Positions 52,083 through 62,794 of a DNA stretch of 64,000 nt are shown here, one piece after another (the first letter of the stretch is position 1; each line of letters opens with the position of its first letter). Both the position numbers and the translations under genes were made by a program. Source of the stretch: Amycolatopsis dendrobii (GTDB lineage Bacteria; Actinomycetota; Actinomycetes; Mycobacteriales; Pseudonocardiaceae); contig NZ_JACGZW010000001.1 in assembly GCF_014145675.1 (NCBI RefSeq), positions 620,001-684,000 of the forward strand, read 5' to 3'. The notes under the pieces were generated by a model. That model searched no databases. It saw nothing but the letters and a program-made list of their open reading frames with translations, and was not told where the DNA came from.

Positions 52083-53597
52083 TTATCGCGGGATGACGGG
52101 GACGAGCAGGCTGGAGGCGTGGTCGCCGCCGAGATGGACGACAGCGCCGGTCGCCGGACGGCGGAGACCGGGATGGTCGTGGGTCAGGAAACCGAGGTCG
52201 CTGTCCCCGGTGACCAGTTCGAGGCGCAGCCGCTCGCCCGGCGCGAGAGTGATGCTGGTGGGCCAGATCTCGACCTCCAGCAGGGTCGGCTCGCCGGGCA
52301 CGAGGGGAATCTCGCGGGCATGGGGGTGCCACGGCCGGTGCGGCAGCGACCGCTCGGGATCGGTCTCGCGGTGCGAAGCCTTGAGCCAGCCCATGGTCAT
52401 CGGGACCGGATCGCCCTGGGGGCCGACACCCGGGATCGGCTCGCCGTCCGCGCCGATGTGCTGCACCCGCGCGAAGACGTCGAGGTCGTCCTGCTCGGCG
52501 CTGAGCCACAGGCGCAGCGCGACCGGACCGGTCAGCTCGAGCGGCTCGGTCACGGGGGCGGTGTCGAAGCTGGCGGGATACGCCACCGTCGCGGCGTGCG
52601 CGGGCGGGTCCCAGTCGAGAACGCCTTCGCCGAGGTGAAGCTCGCGCCACTGCGTCTGCGGGAGCGGGAAATCCGTGGCGTCTCGCCATTCGACCTCTCG
52701 GCCGTGCCGGATCGCCAGTTGCACCGGGGCCACGCCGTCCATCCGGTCGGGCTGGTCCTTGAGGAAACGGTCGAGGAAGCGCAGTTGCAGATCCAGCGCC
52801 CAGTCGGCGTAGTAGGGATCGATGTGGGTGCCGGTGTGCACCACCAGCCACTTGTCCCGCGACGCCGCGCGGGCCCAGCCTTCGATATTGCCGCGCAGGT
52901 GGACGTGCAGGGCGCCCCAGTTGCCTGCCGACAGCACCGGCACCGTGACCCGGTCGAGGTCGACGATGTGCGCTTGGTGGTAGTCGTCGAGCAGGAGGCG
53001 CTGCGGGAGCACCTCGCGCCAGTCGTCTCCGTCTTCTCCGTTGCGCTGCGGGGTGATCTGGCGGTTCCACCAGAATTCGACGAACCCGTGGGCGTACAGG
53101 CCGCCCTGGTAGACGAAGTCGCGGTAGAAGTCGGTCGCGCCTTCCCAGGCCACGATCGCGGCGAGATGCGGCGGCTGGAGCTCCGCCACCCGCCAGCCCA
53201 TCATCGCGAGCCACGAGATGCCGCTGGAAGCCACCTTGCCGTTGGACCACGGCTGTCCGGCCGCCCACTCGACGACGTCGTAGAAGTCCTCGGAATCGCC
53301 CGGGCTCATCAGGTCCATCCTGCCGCGCGTCTTGCCGGTGCCCCGGGTGTCGGCGCGCAGCACCGCGTAGCCGCGGGCCGTCCACCACTCCGGATCCGGC
53401 GTCTCCCACACCATGTGCTCGCTCTGCGGCACGAGGTCGTAGAGCGGATAGCGGTCCGGCCAGTGCACGTCCTTGCCGTACGGGCTGATCGAGGCCAGCA
53501 CGGGGACCGCGCCGCCGGGCTCGTCGGGGAGGAACAGGTCGGCCAGGATCGGCGAGCCGGTGCGGGCGGGGACCTCGATGTCCCGTTCGATGCGCAT
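52083..53597 (-). CDS. CocE/NonD family (peptidase S15-like) hydrolase
   Basis: 504 residues from ATG at 53597 preceded by GGAG; a GTG at 53618 is the alternative. The N-terminal alpha/beta hydrolase has PVLASISPYGKDVHW, YAVLRADTRGTGKTRG and the nucleophile elbow KVASSGISWLAMMGW (Gly-Ile-Ser-Trp). A catalytic Asp/His pair probably lies near LRFLDRFLKDQPDR and the HTGTHIDPYYADW segment. The C-terminal jelly roll (LRLWLSAEQDDLDVFARVQHI, GERLRLELVTGDSDL) is the PepX_C/CocE domain. CocE types cleave esters or acyl-amino bonds. First gene of the TetR-controlled operon. Confidence 0.9.
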   Translation of the reverse strand: MRIERDIEVPARTGSPILADLFLPDEPGGAVPVLASISPYGKDVHWPDRYPLYDLVPQSEHMVWETPDPEWWTARGYAVLRADTRGTGKTRGRMDLMSPGDSEDFYDVVEWAAGQPWSNGKVASSGISWLAMMGWRVAELQPPHLAAIVAWEGATDFYRDFVYQGGLYAHGFVEFWWNRQITPQRNGEDGDDWREVLPQRLLLDDYHQAHIVDLDRVTVPVLSAGNWGALHVHLRGNIEGWARAASRDKWLVVHTGTHIDPYYADWALDLQLRFLDRFLKDQPDRMDGVAPVQLAIRHGREVEWRDATDFPLPQTQWRELHLGEGVLDWDPPAHAATVAYPASFDTAPVTEPLELTGPVALRLWLSAEQDDLDVFARVQHIGADGEPIPGVGPQGDPVPMTMGWLKASHRETDPERSLPHRPWHPHAREIPLVPGEPTLLEVEIWPTSITLAPGERLRLELVTGDSDLGFLTHDHPGLRRPATGAVVHLGGDHASSLLVPVIPR

Positions 53598-53623
53598 CTC
53601 AGTACTCCAGGGGGTCACCGTTA

Positions 53624-53690
53624 AAGCAAGTCAGCTTGCGTCAGGGAGTATGGCGACTGGCACACGCTAAAGCAAGTGGACTTGTATTAG
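53624..53690. promoter_or_regulatory. Paired TetR operator in divergent promoter
   Basis: Two related dyads: GCAAG, TCAG, CTTGC (53626-53639) and CAAGT, GG, ACTTG (53673-53684), the second extended by CTAA/TTAG (53667-53690). Both share TAAAGCAAGT and are 46 bases apart between the CocE operon and the TetR gene. Likely bound by the TetR product to control both. Confidence 0.7.
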
Positions 53691-53700
53691 AGTGCTGCCG

Positions 53701-54288
53701 GTGAGCGATTCGGAAGTCCGGCGACGGCCCGGCGGACGGGCGGCCCGGGTGCGCGCCGCGGTCATCGAGGCGACCAACGAGCTCCTGCGGGACCAGGGCC
53801 TGACGGGTCTGAAAGTGTCCGAGGTGGCGCGGCGCGCGCAGGTGAACGAGACGTCGATCTTCCGGCGGTGGGGCAACCGCGAGAACCTCGTCATCGACGC
53901 CCTGCTCGCCGACGCCGCCGAACAGCTTCCGGTGCCCGACAACGGAAATGTGCGCGACGACCTGATCGCCTACGCCGCCTCGCTCGCGAAATACCTGACC
54001 TCGCCCGCGGGCAACGCCCTCGACCGCACCCTGGCCTCGGCCGGCGACGACCCGATCACCCGGCAGCTGCGCGACCGGTACTGGGAGGCCCGCTACGCCC
54101 AGTCCGGCCGGATCGCCGAGCGGGCGGTCGAACGCGGAGAACTGCCCGAGGACACCGATCCGCGCTTCGTCCTGGAGATGCTTGTCGCGCCGCTGCATTT
54201 CCGGATCGTGCTCACCCGCGAGCCGCTCGAACCGGACTTGCCCGCCCGCGTGGTCGACGCGCTCCTCCACGGGCTCGCGCTCTCCTGA
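53701..54288 (+). CDS. TetR family transcriptional regulator
   Basis: 195 residues from GTG at 53701 (GTG at 53692 possible). HTH: VRAAVIEATNELLRDQGLTGLKVSEVARRAQVNETSIFRRWGNRENLVIDALL, TetR_N. The C-terminal part (PAGNALDRTLASAGDDPITRQL, RFVLEMLVAPLHFRIVLTRE) is the TetR_C_16-like helical domain. Divergent from the CocE-cyclase-FAH operon with paired dyads between; presumably its repressor. Confidence 0.9.
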   Translation: MSDSEVRRRPGGRAARVRAAVIEATNELLRDQGLTGLKVSEVARRAQVNETSIFRRWGNRENLVIDALLADAAEQLPVPDNGNVRDDLIAYAASLAKYLTSPAGNALDRTLASAGDDPITRQLRDRYWEARYAQSGRIAERAVERGELPEDTDPRFVLEMLVAPLHFRIVLTREPLEPDLPARVVDALLHGLALS

Positions 54289-54333
54289 GCCGCCATTGTG
54301 GCCCGTGCGGTCCAGAACCAGTAGGGTCGGCGC

Positions 54334-54930
54334 ATGGCCCGGCCTCGCGAGTTCGACGAAGATCGCGTGCTGCTCGCTGTCCGCGACGAGTTCTGGGACA
54401 AGGGCTACGCGGCGACGTCGCTGGACGACCTGCTGCGCGTGAGCGGTCTCGGCAAAGGCAGCCTGTACGGGGCGTTCGGCGACAAGCGAAGCCTGTTCCT
54501 GCGAGTGCTGCGCGACTACGACGACGCGAACCTGCGGACGCTGCGCGAAGGCCTGGCGTCCGCGGCGCGCGGGACAGACCTGGTGCGCACGTTCCTGCTC
54601 GGCCCGACCGCCGACCCGACCGGAGCGGTCGCGCGCCGAGGGTGCTTGCTGGCCAACAGCAACGCCGAACTGGCGACGAGCACTCCGGACGTGGCTGCCG
54701 AGGCACGGCGCAGCTATGACGCGATCGCGGGGATTCTCGCCGAGGCACTGGAACGCGCCCAGCGCGAAGGCGACCTCTCCCCTGACGCCGACCCCGCCGA
54801 GACCGCCCGCGCGGTCCTCGTCTCGCAGCTCGGCCTGATCGCGCTCGGGCGCACCGGCGTGGACATCGACGTGCTCGTCCAGGCCGCCCAGTCCGCCCTG
54901 GCGCGGCTCTTGCCCGTCCCGGCGCGGTAG
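54334..54930 (+). CDS. TetR family transcriptional regulator
   Basis: 198 residues from ATG at 54334. HTH: DRVLLAVRDEFWDKGYAATSLDDLLRVSGLGKGSLYGAFGDKRSLFLRVL. The helix with RRGCLLANSNAELA is typical of the YxaF/AcuR-like branch with a Cys in the ligand pocket. It lies 121 bases upstream of an SDR gene on the same strand, with a large inverted repeat between (54978-55038), so it most likely represses that SDR. Confidence 0.9.
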   Translation: MARPREFDEDRVLLAVRDEFWDKGYAATSLDDLLRVSGLGKGSLYGAFGDKRSLFLRVLRDYDDANLRTLREGLASAARGTDLVRTFLLGPTADPTGAVARRGCLLANSNAELATSTPDVAAEARRSYDAIAGILAEALERAQREGDLSPDADPAETARAVLVSQLGLIALGRTGVDIDVLVQAAQSALARLLPVPAR

Positions 54931-54977
54931 CGGCAACTCCGTCCTTCACGTCGAGAAGCCGTCTTCCCCGCTGCCGC

Positions 54978-55038
54978 AATGTTATTGACCGTACGGTCCA
55001 GATCTGCGAGGGTTATGGACCTAACGGTCAATAACATT
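54978..55038 (+). promoter_or_regulatory. Double inverted-repeat operator before the SDR gene
   Basis: AATGTTATTGACCGTACGG plus TCCA (54978-55000) is answered by a near-exact reverse complement at 55016-55038, with 15 bases between; two mismatches in the GACCG(T/A)CGGTC centre. Each half contains an AGG/TTGACCGT-type dyad, so two TetR sites face each other over the promoter. Confidence 0.75.
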
Positions 55039-55051
55039 GAAGGAGAACGGC

Positions 55052-55786
55052 ATGCCCGTCTTGGCAGGCAAAATCGCCGTGGTCACCGGCGGCGGAAGCG
55101 GCATCGGATTCGCGACCGCACGCGCGTTCCGCGACGAGGGCGCCCAGGTTTTCGTCACCGGCCGCCGCAAGGACGCGCTCGACGCGGCGGTCGCCGAACT
55201 CGGACCCGCCGTGACTGGCGTGGTCTGTGACGTTTCGGTGCCCGCGGAACTCGACGCGTTCTACGGAATCGTGCGCGAGCAGGCCGGTCGCGTCGACGTT
55301 CTGGTCGCCAACGCGGGCATCGGCATCATGGCTTCCCTCGGCGAAGTGACGGAGGACTTGGTCGACTCGGTGTTCGCCACCAACGTCAAGGGAACGATCT
55401 TCACCGTGCAGCAAGCGCTGCCGCTGCTCAGCGCGAACGCCTCGGTGATCCTCACCGGTTCGACCGCCACGACCCGGCCCAGCCGGGGACTCGAGGTCTA
55501 CGCGGCATCGAAGGCCGCGATCCGCAACCTGGCCCGAGGCTGGGCGCTCAGTTCGCGTGCGCACGGTTTCCGGGTCAATGTCGTGTCCCCTGGCGGCACC
55601 CGGACCCCCGGTCTCCTCGAACTGGTCCCGCCCGAGGCGCTCAAGCGGTCCGAAGGCGAAGTCCCGCTCGGCAGGCTCGCCGAACCCGAGGAGATCGCCG
55701 CCGTCACGACGTTTCTCGCCTCGGACGCGTCGAGCTACGTCAACGGCGCCGAGGTGTTCGCCGACGGTGGTTTCGCGCAGGTGTGA
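55052..55786 (+). CDS. Short-chain dehydrogenase/reductase
   Basis: 244 residues, ATG at 55052 with AAGGAG upstream. VVTGGGSGIGFATARAFRDEGAQVF, DVLVANAGIG, Ser in ILTGSTATTRPSRG and Tyr-x-x-x-Lys in VYAASKAAIRNLARG are conserved; the VTGRRKDALD after strand 2 suggests NADP. Close in pattern to the FabG/oxidoreductase group often partnered with TetR repressors. Under the 54978-55038 operator. Confidence 0.9.
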   Translation: MPVLAGKIAVVTGGGSGIGFATARAFRDEGAQVFVTGRRKDALDAAVAELGPAVTGVVCDVSVPAELDAFYGIVREQAGRVDVLVANAGIGIMASLGEVTEDLVDSVFATNVKGTIFTVQQALPLLSANASVILTGSTATTRPSRGLEVYAASKAAIRNLARGWALSSRAHGFRVNVVSPGGTRTPGLLELVPPEALKRSEGEVPLGRLAEPEEIAAVTTFLASDASSYVNGAEVFADGGFAQV

Positions 55787-55822
55787 GCGCTCTCGTCCGC
55801 AGCCGCCGGACCGGGCGCTCGG

Positions 55823-56302
55823 TCAGGTGTGCGTGAACCTCACGACCGCCTTCGATCCCTCGAGCGCGACCACCTCGAACGACAGCCTGTTGATAGTGGA
55901 CGCCCCGCCCTGGCTCGGGGTCTGCCCCATCGCCGACACCACCGTCCCGGACGGCGAAACGGACTGGAAGTCGACGCCGGCGGGCGAGACCGCGGTGATG
56001 TCCAGCGAACTCATCCCGAGGCTTTTGTCGAAGCGGATGGTCACCGGCCCGGTCACCAGGATTTCGCAGTCGCCGTCGGCGCAGGCGCGCAGGTTGGTCC
56101 CGTCCGCCGCCGCGGGGAACGGTTTGGGCGCCGAACTGGTCGTGGGCGCGGTGCTGCTCGGCGCCGCGCTCGCGCTGGTGCTCGCCGCGGCCGGAGACGA
56201 CGGCGGCGCAGCCGGGGGCGCGGTCGCCGTGCCGCCGCACGCGGCGGTGGCCCCGGCCGCTCCGAATGCCGTGAGGGCCGTCCTGACCATCATCTTTCGC
56301 AT
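55823..56302 (-). CDS. Putative lipoprotein with C-terminal beta domain
   Basis: 159 residues. An N-terminal signal with a possible lipobox (ATAAC, Cys at about 22) is followed by a Ser/Pro/Ala-rich linker (residues 28-60) and a C-terminal domain NLRACADGDCEILVTGPVTIRF that resembles small secreted actinobacterial domains with a disulfide (CADGDC). Probably cell-surface anchored; function unknown. It is convergent with the SDR gene. Confidence 0.65.
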   Translation of the reverse strand: MRKMMVRTALTAFGAAGATAACGGTATAPPAAPPSSPAAASTSASAAPSSTAPTTSSAPKPFPAAADGTNLRACADGDCEILVTGPVTIRFDKSLGMSSLDITAVSPAGVDFQSVSPSGTVVSAMGQTPSQGGASTINRLSFEVVALEGSKAVVRFTHT

Positions 56303-56615
56303 GCGGGGACGCTAATCCGATCGGCATGGGACCGGTCCCGGACGACAACGAGAGCCCATCGCCCGAAACACGCAGCGTTGGCTTCGTTCCGGTGCCACCC
56401 GCCGCGCAACGATCGGACGGTACTTGCCGCACTCGCGTGCCCAGCTCGTCGCCGAAGCCTGCGGCTGCCACCGCAACCCGAGCACAAAGCTCGCCGCGAA
56501 AGCAGGCAATACCGGAAACCGTCCCGTGGTCGCTCACCTTCGCAACCTCGGGGAACTCGTGACAGGTGAACAGACGCTCGCCCCGGTCGGGGACCCGGCC
56601 ATGCGAGCGTGCGGG
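56303..56615. other. 313-base intergenic region
   Basis: Lies between two minus-strand genes. A palindrome GGGACCGGTCCC (56326-56337) is present. The open frames here are arginine/serine-rich and lack ribosome-binding sites; no gene is supported. It should hold the promoter of the lipoprotein gene. Confidence 0.45.
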
Positions 56616-57259
56616 TCAGCGGACGCGCGGCGTGAACTCCGCGAGATCCGGCAGCGGCGGCACCTCCCTGGCATACGCGTCGGCGGCCGGCACCCCGGTG
56701 GTGACCCGGGTGGCGGTGCGGCGGCCGAGTTCGTCGAGGATTTCCTGCTCGGTCCGGCCGCGGGCGAGCAGGAGCAGGAACGGGTCTGCGTCGAGCAGCC
56801 ACGCGACCTGGAACGACAGCGCGGCGGCGTGCCGGCACGGGAGTTCCCAGCCGGGGCAGTCGCAGTCCGGGTCGAGGTCGCCGATGCCGGGCAGCAGCGG
56901 GACGACCTCGGCGAGCTCCGGCGGCAAGTGCCGGTCGAGCAGTGCCGCGAGGTGGCCGGAGTGGTCGGCGGCGCGGTCGAGCAGCAGCTCCCAGTCCGTT
57001 GTGGACAGTTCGGCCAGGTGCACGCCGGTGCGGTACGGGCCGTCGTCGGCGTCCTCGGTGGTCGCGGTGATCAGGCCGGGGCTGACCGTGATCGGGCCGA
57101 CCAGGCCCGCCGCGGCATAGCTCCGGCCCTTCTTCAGCTGCCGCAGGTCGAGCGCGGTGTCCTCCATCGCCTGCAGCCAGGCGCGGCCCCACCAGGTGCG
57201 GGCGAACGGGCCGCGTCCGGGGCGGGCGGGGAACGCGGGGAATCCGCGGACCCGGTCGG

Positions 57260-57263
<4 letters not shown>
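56616..57263 (-). CDS. SWIM zinc finger protein
   Basis: 215 residues overlapping the SNF2 gene stop by four bases. The C-terminal part has the SWIM zinc motif in DCDCPGWELPCRHAAALSF (C-x-C...C-x-H). The N-terminal FARTWWGRAWLQAMEDTALDLRQLKKGRSYAAAG is the conserved start of SWIM proteins found next to Snf2-like helicases. It probably assists the helicase in binding DNA or other proteins. Co-transcribed with the SNF2 gene. Confidence 0.88.
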
Positions 57264-59752
<2,489 letters not shown>

Positions 59753-59834
59753 TGAATTCAGTGCTCCGCCCTCCCCTGGCTGGCCTCTGCGGGATAGTCT
59801 ACCGGAAAACTCTGTACTGCGTACGAGGAGCGAA

Positions 59835-60584
59835 ATGGAGACCGAGGAACCGGGCGATCCGCGGCGGACCATCGAGCTGCTGTGGGGCGTGCCCGGTCCC
59901 CCGCGCCGCGGCCCGAAACCGAAGCTCTCGGTCGAGCACGTGGTGTTCGCCGGGATCCGGGTCGCAGACGCGGAAGGGCTGGACGCGGTCACCATGCGCC
60001 GGATCGCCGACGAACTGGGCGTCGCGACGATGTCGCTCTACACCTACGTGCCCGGCCGCGACGAACTGCTGGAGCTGATGCTCGACCACGCGCACGGCGA
60101 ACTCCCCGGCGAACTGCCGGACGGATGGCGGGCCGGGCTCACCGCGGTCGCCGAGGACCTGTGGCGGCTCTACCACCGGCATCCGTGGCTGCTGGAGATC
60201 CGCGTCGGCCGCCCGACGCTGGGCCCGCACACCTTCGCCAAATACGAGCGCGAACTGGCCGCGATGGACGGACTCGACCTCGACGACGTCCAGCTCGACG
60301 CGATCGTCAGCCTGCTCAACGGACTGGTCGCCGGCGCGGCGCGCGGTTCGGTGGACGCGACCCGCGCCGCGCGGCGCAGCGGGATGACCGACGCCGACTG
60401 GTGGAACCGCTCCGCGCCGGTACTGGCCGAGATCCCGGCGGCCGACCCGGTCCGCTTCCCGCGCGCGAGCCGGGTCGGCGCCACCGCCGGGCAGACCTAC
60501 GGCGGACCCGCGGATCCCGAGCACCATTTCCGGTTCGGGCTCGCCCGCATCCTCGACGGGATCGGCCAGCTCGCCGGAGCCTGA
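59835..60584 (+). CDS. TetR-type regulator with C-terminal TetR_C domain
   Basis: 249 residues, ATG at 59835 with GAGGAG five bases upstream. HTH: LSVEHVVFAGIRVADAEGLDAVTMRRIADELGVATMSLYTYVPGRDELLELM, preceded by an extended arm; the C-terminal domain resembles TetR_C (tetracycline-repressor proper type) or related. Divergent from the SNF2 gene with a short dyad GTAC, TGC, GTAC (59814-59824) just before its start, possibly its operator. Followed by the ECF sigma gene. Confidence 0.87.
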   Translation: METEEPGDPRRTIELLWGVPGPPRRGPKPKLSVEHVVFAGIRVADAEGLDAVTMRRIADELGVATMSLYTYVPGRDELLELMLDHAHGELPGELPDGWRAGLTAVAEDLWRLYHRHPWLLEIRVGRPTLGPHTFAKYERELAAMDGLDLDDVQLDAIVSLLNGLVAGAARGSVDATRAARRSGMTDADWWNRSAPVLAEIPAADPVRFPRASRVGATAGQTYGGPADPEHHFRFGLARILDGIGQLAGA

Positions 60585-60595
60585 CCGCGCGAACT

Positions 60596-60617
60596 TGTCA
60601 GTCCCCCGGTCTACCGT
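60596..60617 (+). promoter_or_regulatory. Putative ECF-type promoter of the sigma gene
   Basis: TGTCAGTC and, after an equal distance, CCGT. The same pair TGTCTGTC...CCGT recurs at 61932-61953 just before the hydrolase part of the ORF, so both may be autoregulated by the ECF sigma factor. Weak, pattern-based evidence. Confidence 0.35.
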
Positions 60618-60670
60618 GCGGAGAGTGCGGGCGGAACCCGCCCGCAGGCGCGAACAGGGAGGGACACGCA

Positions 60671-62794
60671 GTGACCGGGCAGCACGACGCGGCCGAAACC
60701 GCGGTCGCGCAGGCGTTCCGCGACGAGTGGGGCTCCGTCGTGGCCACCCTCATCCGCGTCACCGGCGACTGGGACCTGGCCGAGGAATGCGCCCAGGACG
60801 CATTCGCGCTCGCCGTGCGCACCTGGCCGCGCGACGGCGTGCCCGAGCGCCCCGGAGCATGGCTCACCACCGCCGCCCGCAACCGTGCCGTCGACCGGAT
60901 CCGGCGCGCCTCCGCGGGAGCGGGCAAACTCCGGGAAGCGGCGCGGCTGGCGGTCCCGGACGAACCAACAGCCGTCCACAGTGGACACAGCGAAGACAGC
61001 GGGGTCGAGGACGACCGGCTCCGGCTCATCTTCACCTGCTGCCATCCCGCGCTCGCGTTCGAAGCACAGGTGGCGCTCGCGCTGCGCACGCTCGCCGGGC
61101 TCAGCACCGCGGAGATCGCCCGCGCGTTCCTGGTTTCCGAATCGGCCATGTCGCAGCGCCTCGTCCGGGTGAAACGCAAGATCCGCGCCGCCGCGATCCC
61201 GTACCGGGTGCCGCCCGCGCATCTGCTGCCCGAGCGCACCGCCGCCGTGCTCGGCGTGCTGTACCTGCTGTTCAACGAGGGCTACTCGGCCAGCGAGGGC
61301 GACGAACTCCAGCGTCCCGATCTGGCGGCCGAAGCGATCCGGCTGGCCCGGCTGCTGCATTCCTTGATGCCGGACGAAGCAGAGGCCACCGGACTGCTCG
61401 CGCTGCTCCTGCTCCACCATGCCCGCCGCAGTACGCGAAACGGTCCCGGCGGCGAGTTGGTCCCGCTCGAGGAACAGGACCGCGGCCAATGGGACCGCAC
61501 GGCGATCGCCGAAGGCACCGCGCTGCTGGAAGGAGCGTTGCGGCGGCGCAGCCCCGGCCCGTACCAAGTGCAGGCCGCGATCGCCGCGTGCCACGCCGGT
61601 GCCGCCCGCGCCGGGGACACCGATTGGGCGCAGATCGCCGGGCTCTATCTCCAGCTGCGGCGTTTCCGGCCGGGTCCGGTGGTCGAACTGAACCGAGCGG
61701 TCGCGGTCGGCATGGCCGCCGGGCCGGAAGCCGGGCTCGCTCTCGCCGACCGGCTGGCCGGAGACCTCGCCGGCTACCACCTGCTGCCCGCCACCCGCGC
61801 GGACTTCCTCCGCAGGCTCGGCCGCACCGAAGAAGCCCAGGTCGCGTACACCGAAGCACTCGCGTTGGCCCCCACCGGAGCCGAGCGCGGCTACCTCCGC
61901 AGGAGACTTTCGGAAATTTCTTCGCCGGAGGTGTCTGTCTGCGTCTCGTCCGTTCGTCGGGTAGGCACAACCGACTCCGGAAGGACCGCCATGATCACCA
62001 AAACCCTCCGCGCGCCCGGCGCCCAGATCCACTACGACGTCGCCGGATCCGGACCGCTGCTGCTCCTGGTGCCCGGCGGGCCCGCGGACGCCACCGCGTT
62101 CGCCGCGCTGCGCCCGTGCCTGGCCGACCGCTACACCGTCGTCACCTTCGACCCGCGCGGCATCTCCCGCAGCCGGACCACCGACCTCGACGACGACCTG
62201 GTCGGCCAGCACGCCGAAGACGTCCAGCGGCTGCTGACCGAACTGGCCGCCGGACCGGTCTCGGTGCTGGCCAACAGCGGCGGCGCGATCACCATGCTCG
62301 AACACGCCACGCGCTATCCGGGCGCGGTGCGGACGCTCGTCGCGCACGAACCGCCGGTCAGCCGCTACCTCGGCGCCCTGCTGGCCGATTTCCCGGACAT
62401 CCCGGCGATCTACCGGGAGCAGGGCGTCGACGCGGCGGTCGGCGCGTTCATGGCCGCCAGCGGATTCGAGATCCCGCCGCCGCCCGAGCACCCCACCGCC
62501 GAGCAGATCGAGCAGGGCAAGCAGATGCGCGGCAACTTCGAGGTGTTCTTCGGCAAGCTGATGGGCGCCGTCGGAGCATGGGAGCCCGATCTCGAAGCGC
62601 TCGCCGCCGCGGACACCCGGATCGTCGTCGCGGTCGGAGACGCCGTCGGGACGCCGGCGTACGAGGCGGGCGCCGGCCTGGCCCGCGCGCTCGGCGGCGA
62701 GCCGGTCCGGTTCCCGGGCGACCACGGGGGCTTCGCCGGCGAACCCGAGGCGTTCGCCTCCCGCCTCGCCGAAATTCTCACCGAGGAGAACTGA
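60671..62794 (+). CDS. ECF42-like sigma factor fused in frame to an alpha/beta hydrolase
   Basis: 707 residues from GTG at 60671, with no stop between the two parts. Residues 1-80: sigma region 2 (VVATLIRVTGDWDLAEECAQDAFALAVRTWPRDGVPERPGAWL). About 110-175: region 4 (FEAQVALALRTLAGLSTAEIARAFLVSESAMSQRLVRVKRKIRAA). 185-410: the DUF6596/TPR-like C-terminal extension typical of ECF42 (LYLLFNEGYSASEGDELQRPDLAAEAIRLARLLHSLMP, ...GYLRRRLSEI). From Met441 (nt 61991) a hydrolase follows. An AAGGA ribosome-binding site before that ATG implies it is also translated alone. The downstream DGPF-domain gene matches known ECF42 contexts. Confidence 0.8.
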   Translation: MTGQHDAAETAVAQAFRDEWGSVVATLIRVTGDWDLAEECAQDAFALAVRTWPRDGVPERPGAWLTTAARNRAVDRIRRASAGAGKLREAARLAVPDEPTAVHSGHSEDSGVEDDRLRLIFTCCHPALAFEAQVALALRTLAGLSTAEIARAFLVSESAMSQRLVRVKRKIRAAAIPYRVPPAHLLPERTAAVLGVLYLLFNEGYSASEGDELQRPDLAAEAIRLARLLHSLMPDEAEATGLLALLLLHHARRSTRNGPGGELVPLEEQDRGQWDRTAIAEGTALLEGALRRRSPGPYQVQAAIAACHAGAARAGDTDWAQIAGLYLQLRRFRPGPVVELNRAVAVGMAAGPEAGLALADRLAGDLAGYHLLPATRADFLRRLGRTEEAQVAYTEALALAPTGAERGYLRRRLSEISSPEVSVCVSSVRRVGTTDSGRTAMITKTLRAPGAQIHYDVAGSGPLLLLVPGGPADATAFAALRPCLADRYTVVTFDPRGISRSRTTDLDDDLVGQHAEDVQRLLTELAAGPVSVLANSGGAITMLEHATRYPGAVRTLVAHEPPVSRYLGALLADFPDIPAIYREQGVDAAVGAFMAASGFEIPPPPEHPTAEQIEQGKQMRGNFEVFFGKLMGAVGAWEPDLEALAAADTRIVVAVGDAVGTPAYEAGAGLARALGGEPVRFPGDHGGFAGEPEAFASRLAEILTEEN
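61991..62794 (+). CDS. Alpha/beta hydrolase (internal start of the fused ORF)
   Basis: 267 residues starting at ATG 61991, preceded by GGAAGGA. Fold: IHYDVAGSGPLLLLVPGGPADATAFAALRPCLADRYTVVTFDPRGISRS, the nucleophile region VSVLANSGGAITMLEHATRYPGAVRTLVAHEPP (Ser in Asn-Ser-Gly-Gly) and the terminal His in GDHGGFAGEPEAFAS. It could be translated separately or as the C-terminal part of the sigma fusion. Similar stand-alone hydrolases are commonly encoded near ECF42 genes. Confidence 0.7.
   Translation: MITKTLRAPGAQIHYDVAGSGPLLLLVPGGPADATAFAALRPCLADRYTVVTFDPRGISRSRTTDLDDDLVGQHAEDVQRLLTELAAGPVSVLANSGGAITMLEHATRYPGAVRTLVAHEPPVSRYLGALLADFPDIPAIYREQGVDAAVGAFMAASGFEIPPPPEHPTAEQIEQGKQMRGNFEVFFGKLMGAVGAWEPDLEALAAADTRIVVAVGDAVGTPAYEAGAGLARALGGEPVRFPGDHGGFAGEPEAFASRLAEILTEEN

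Noticed and set aside
56312..56509. Open frame of 65 residues in the 56.3 kb gap
   Set aside because: No ribosome-binding site, low-complexity Arg/Ser composition.
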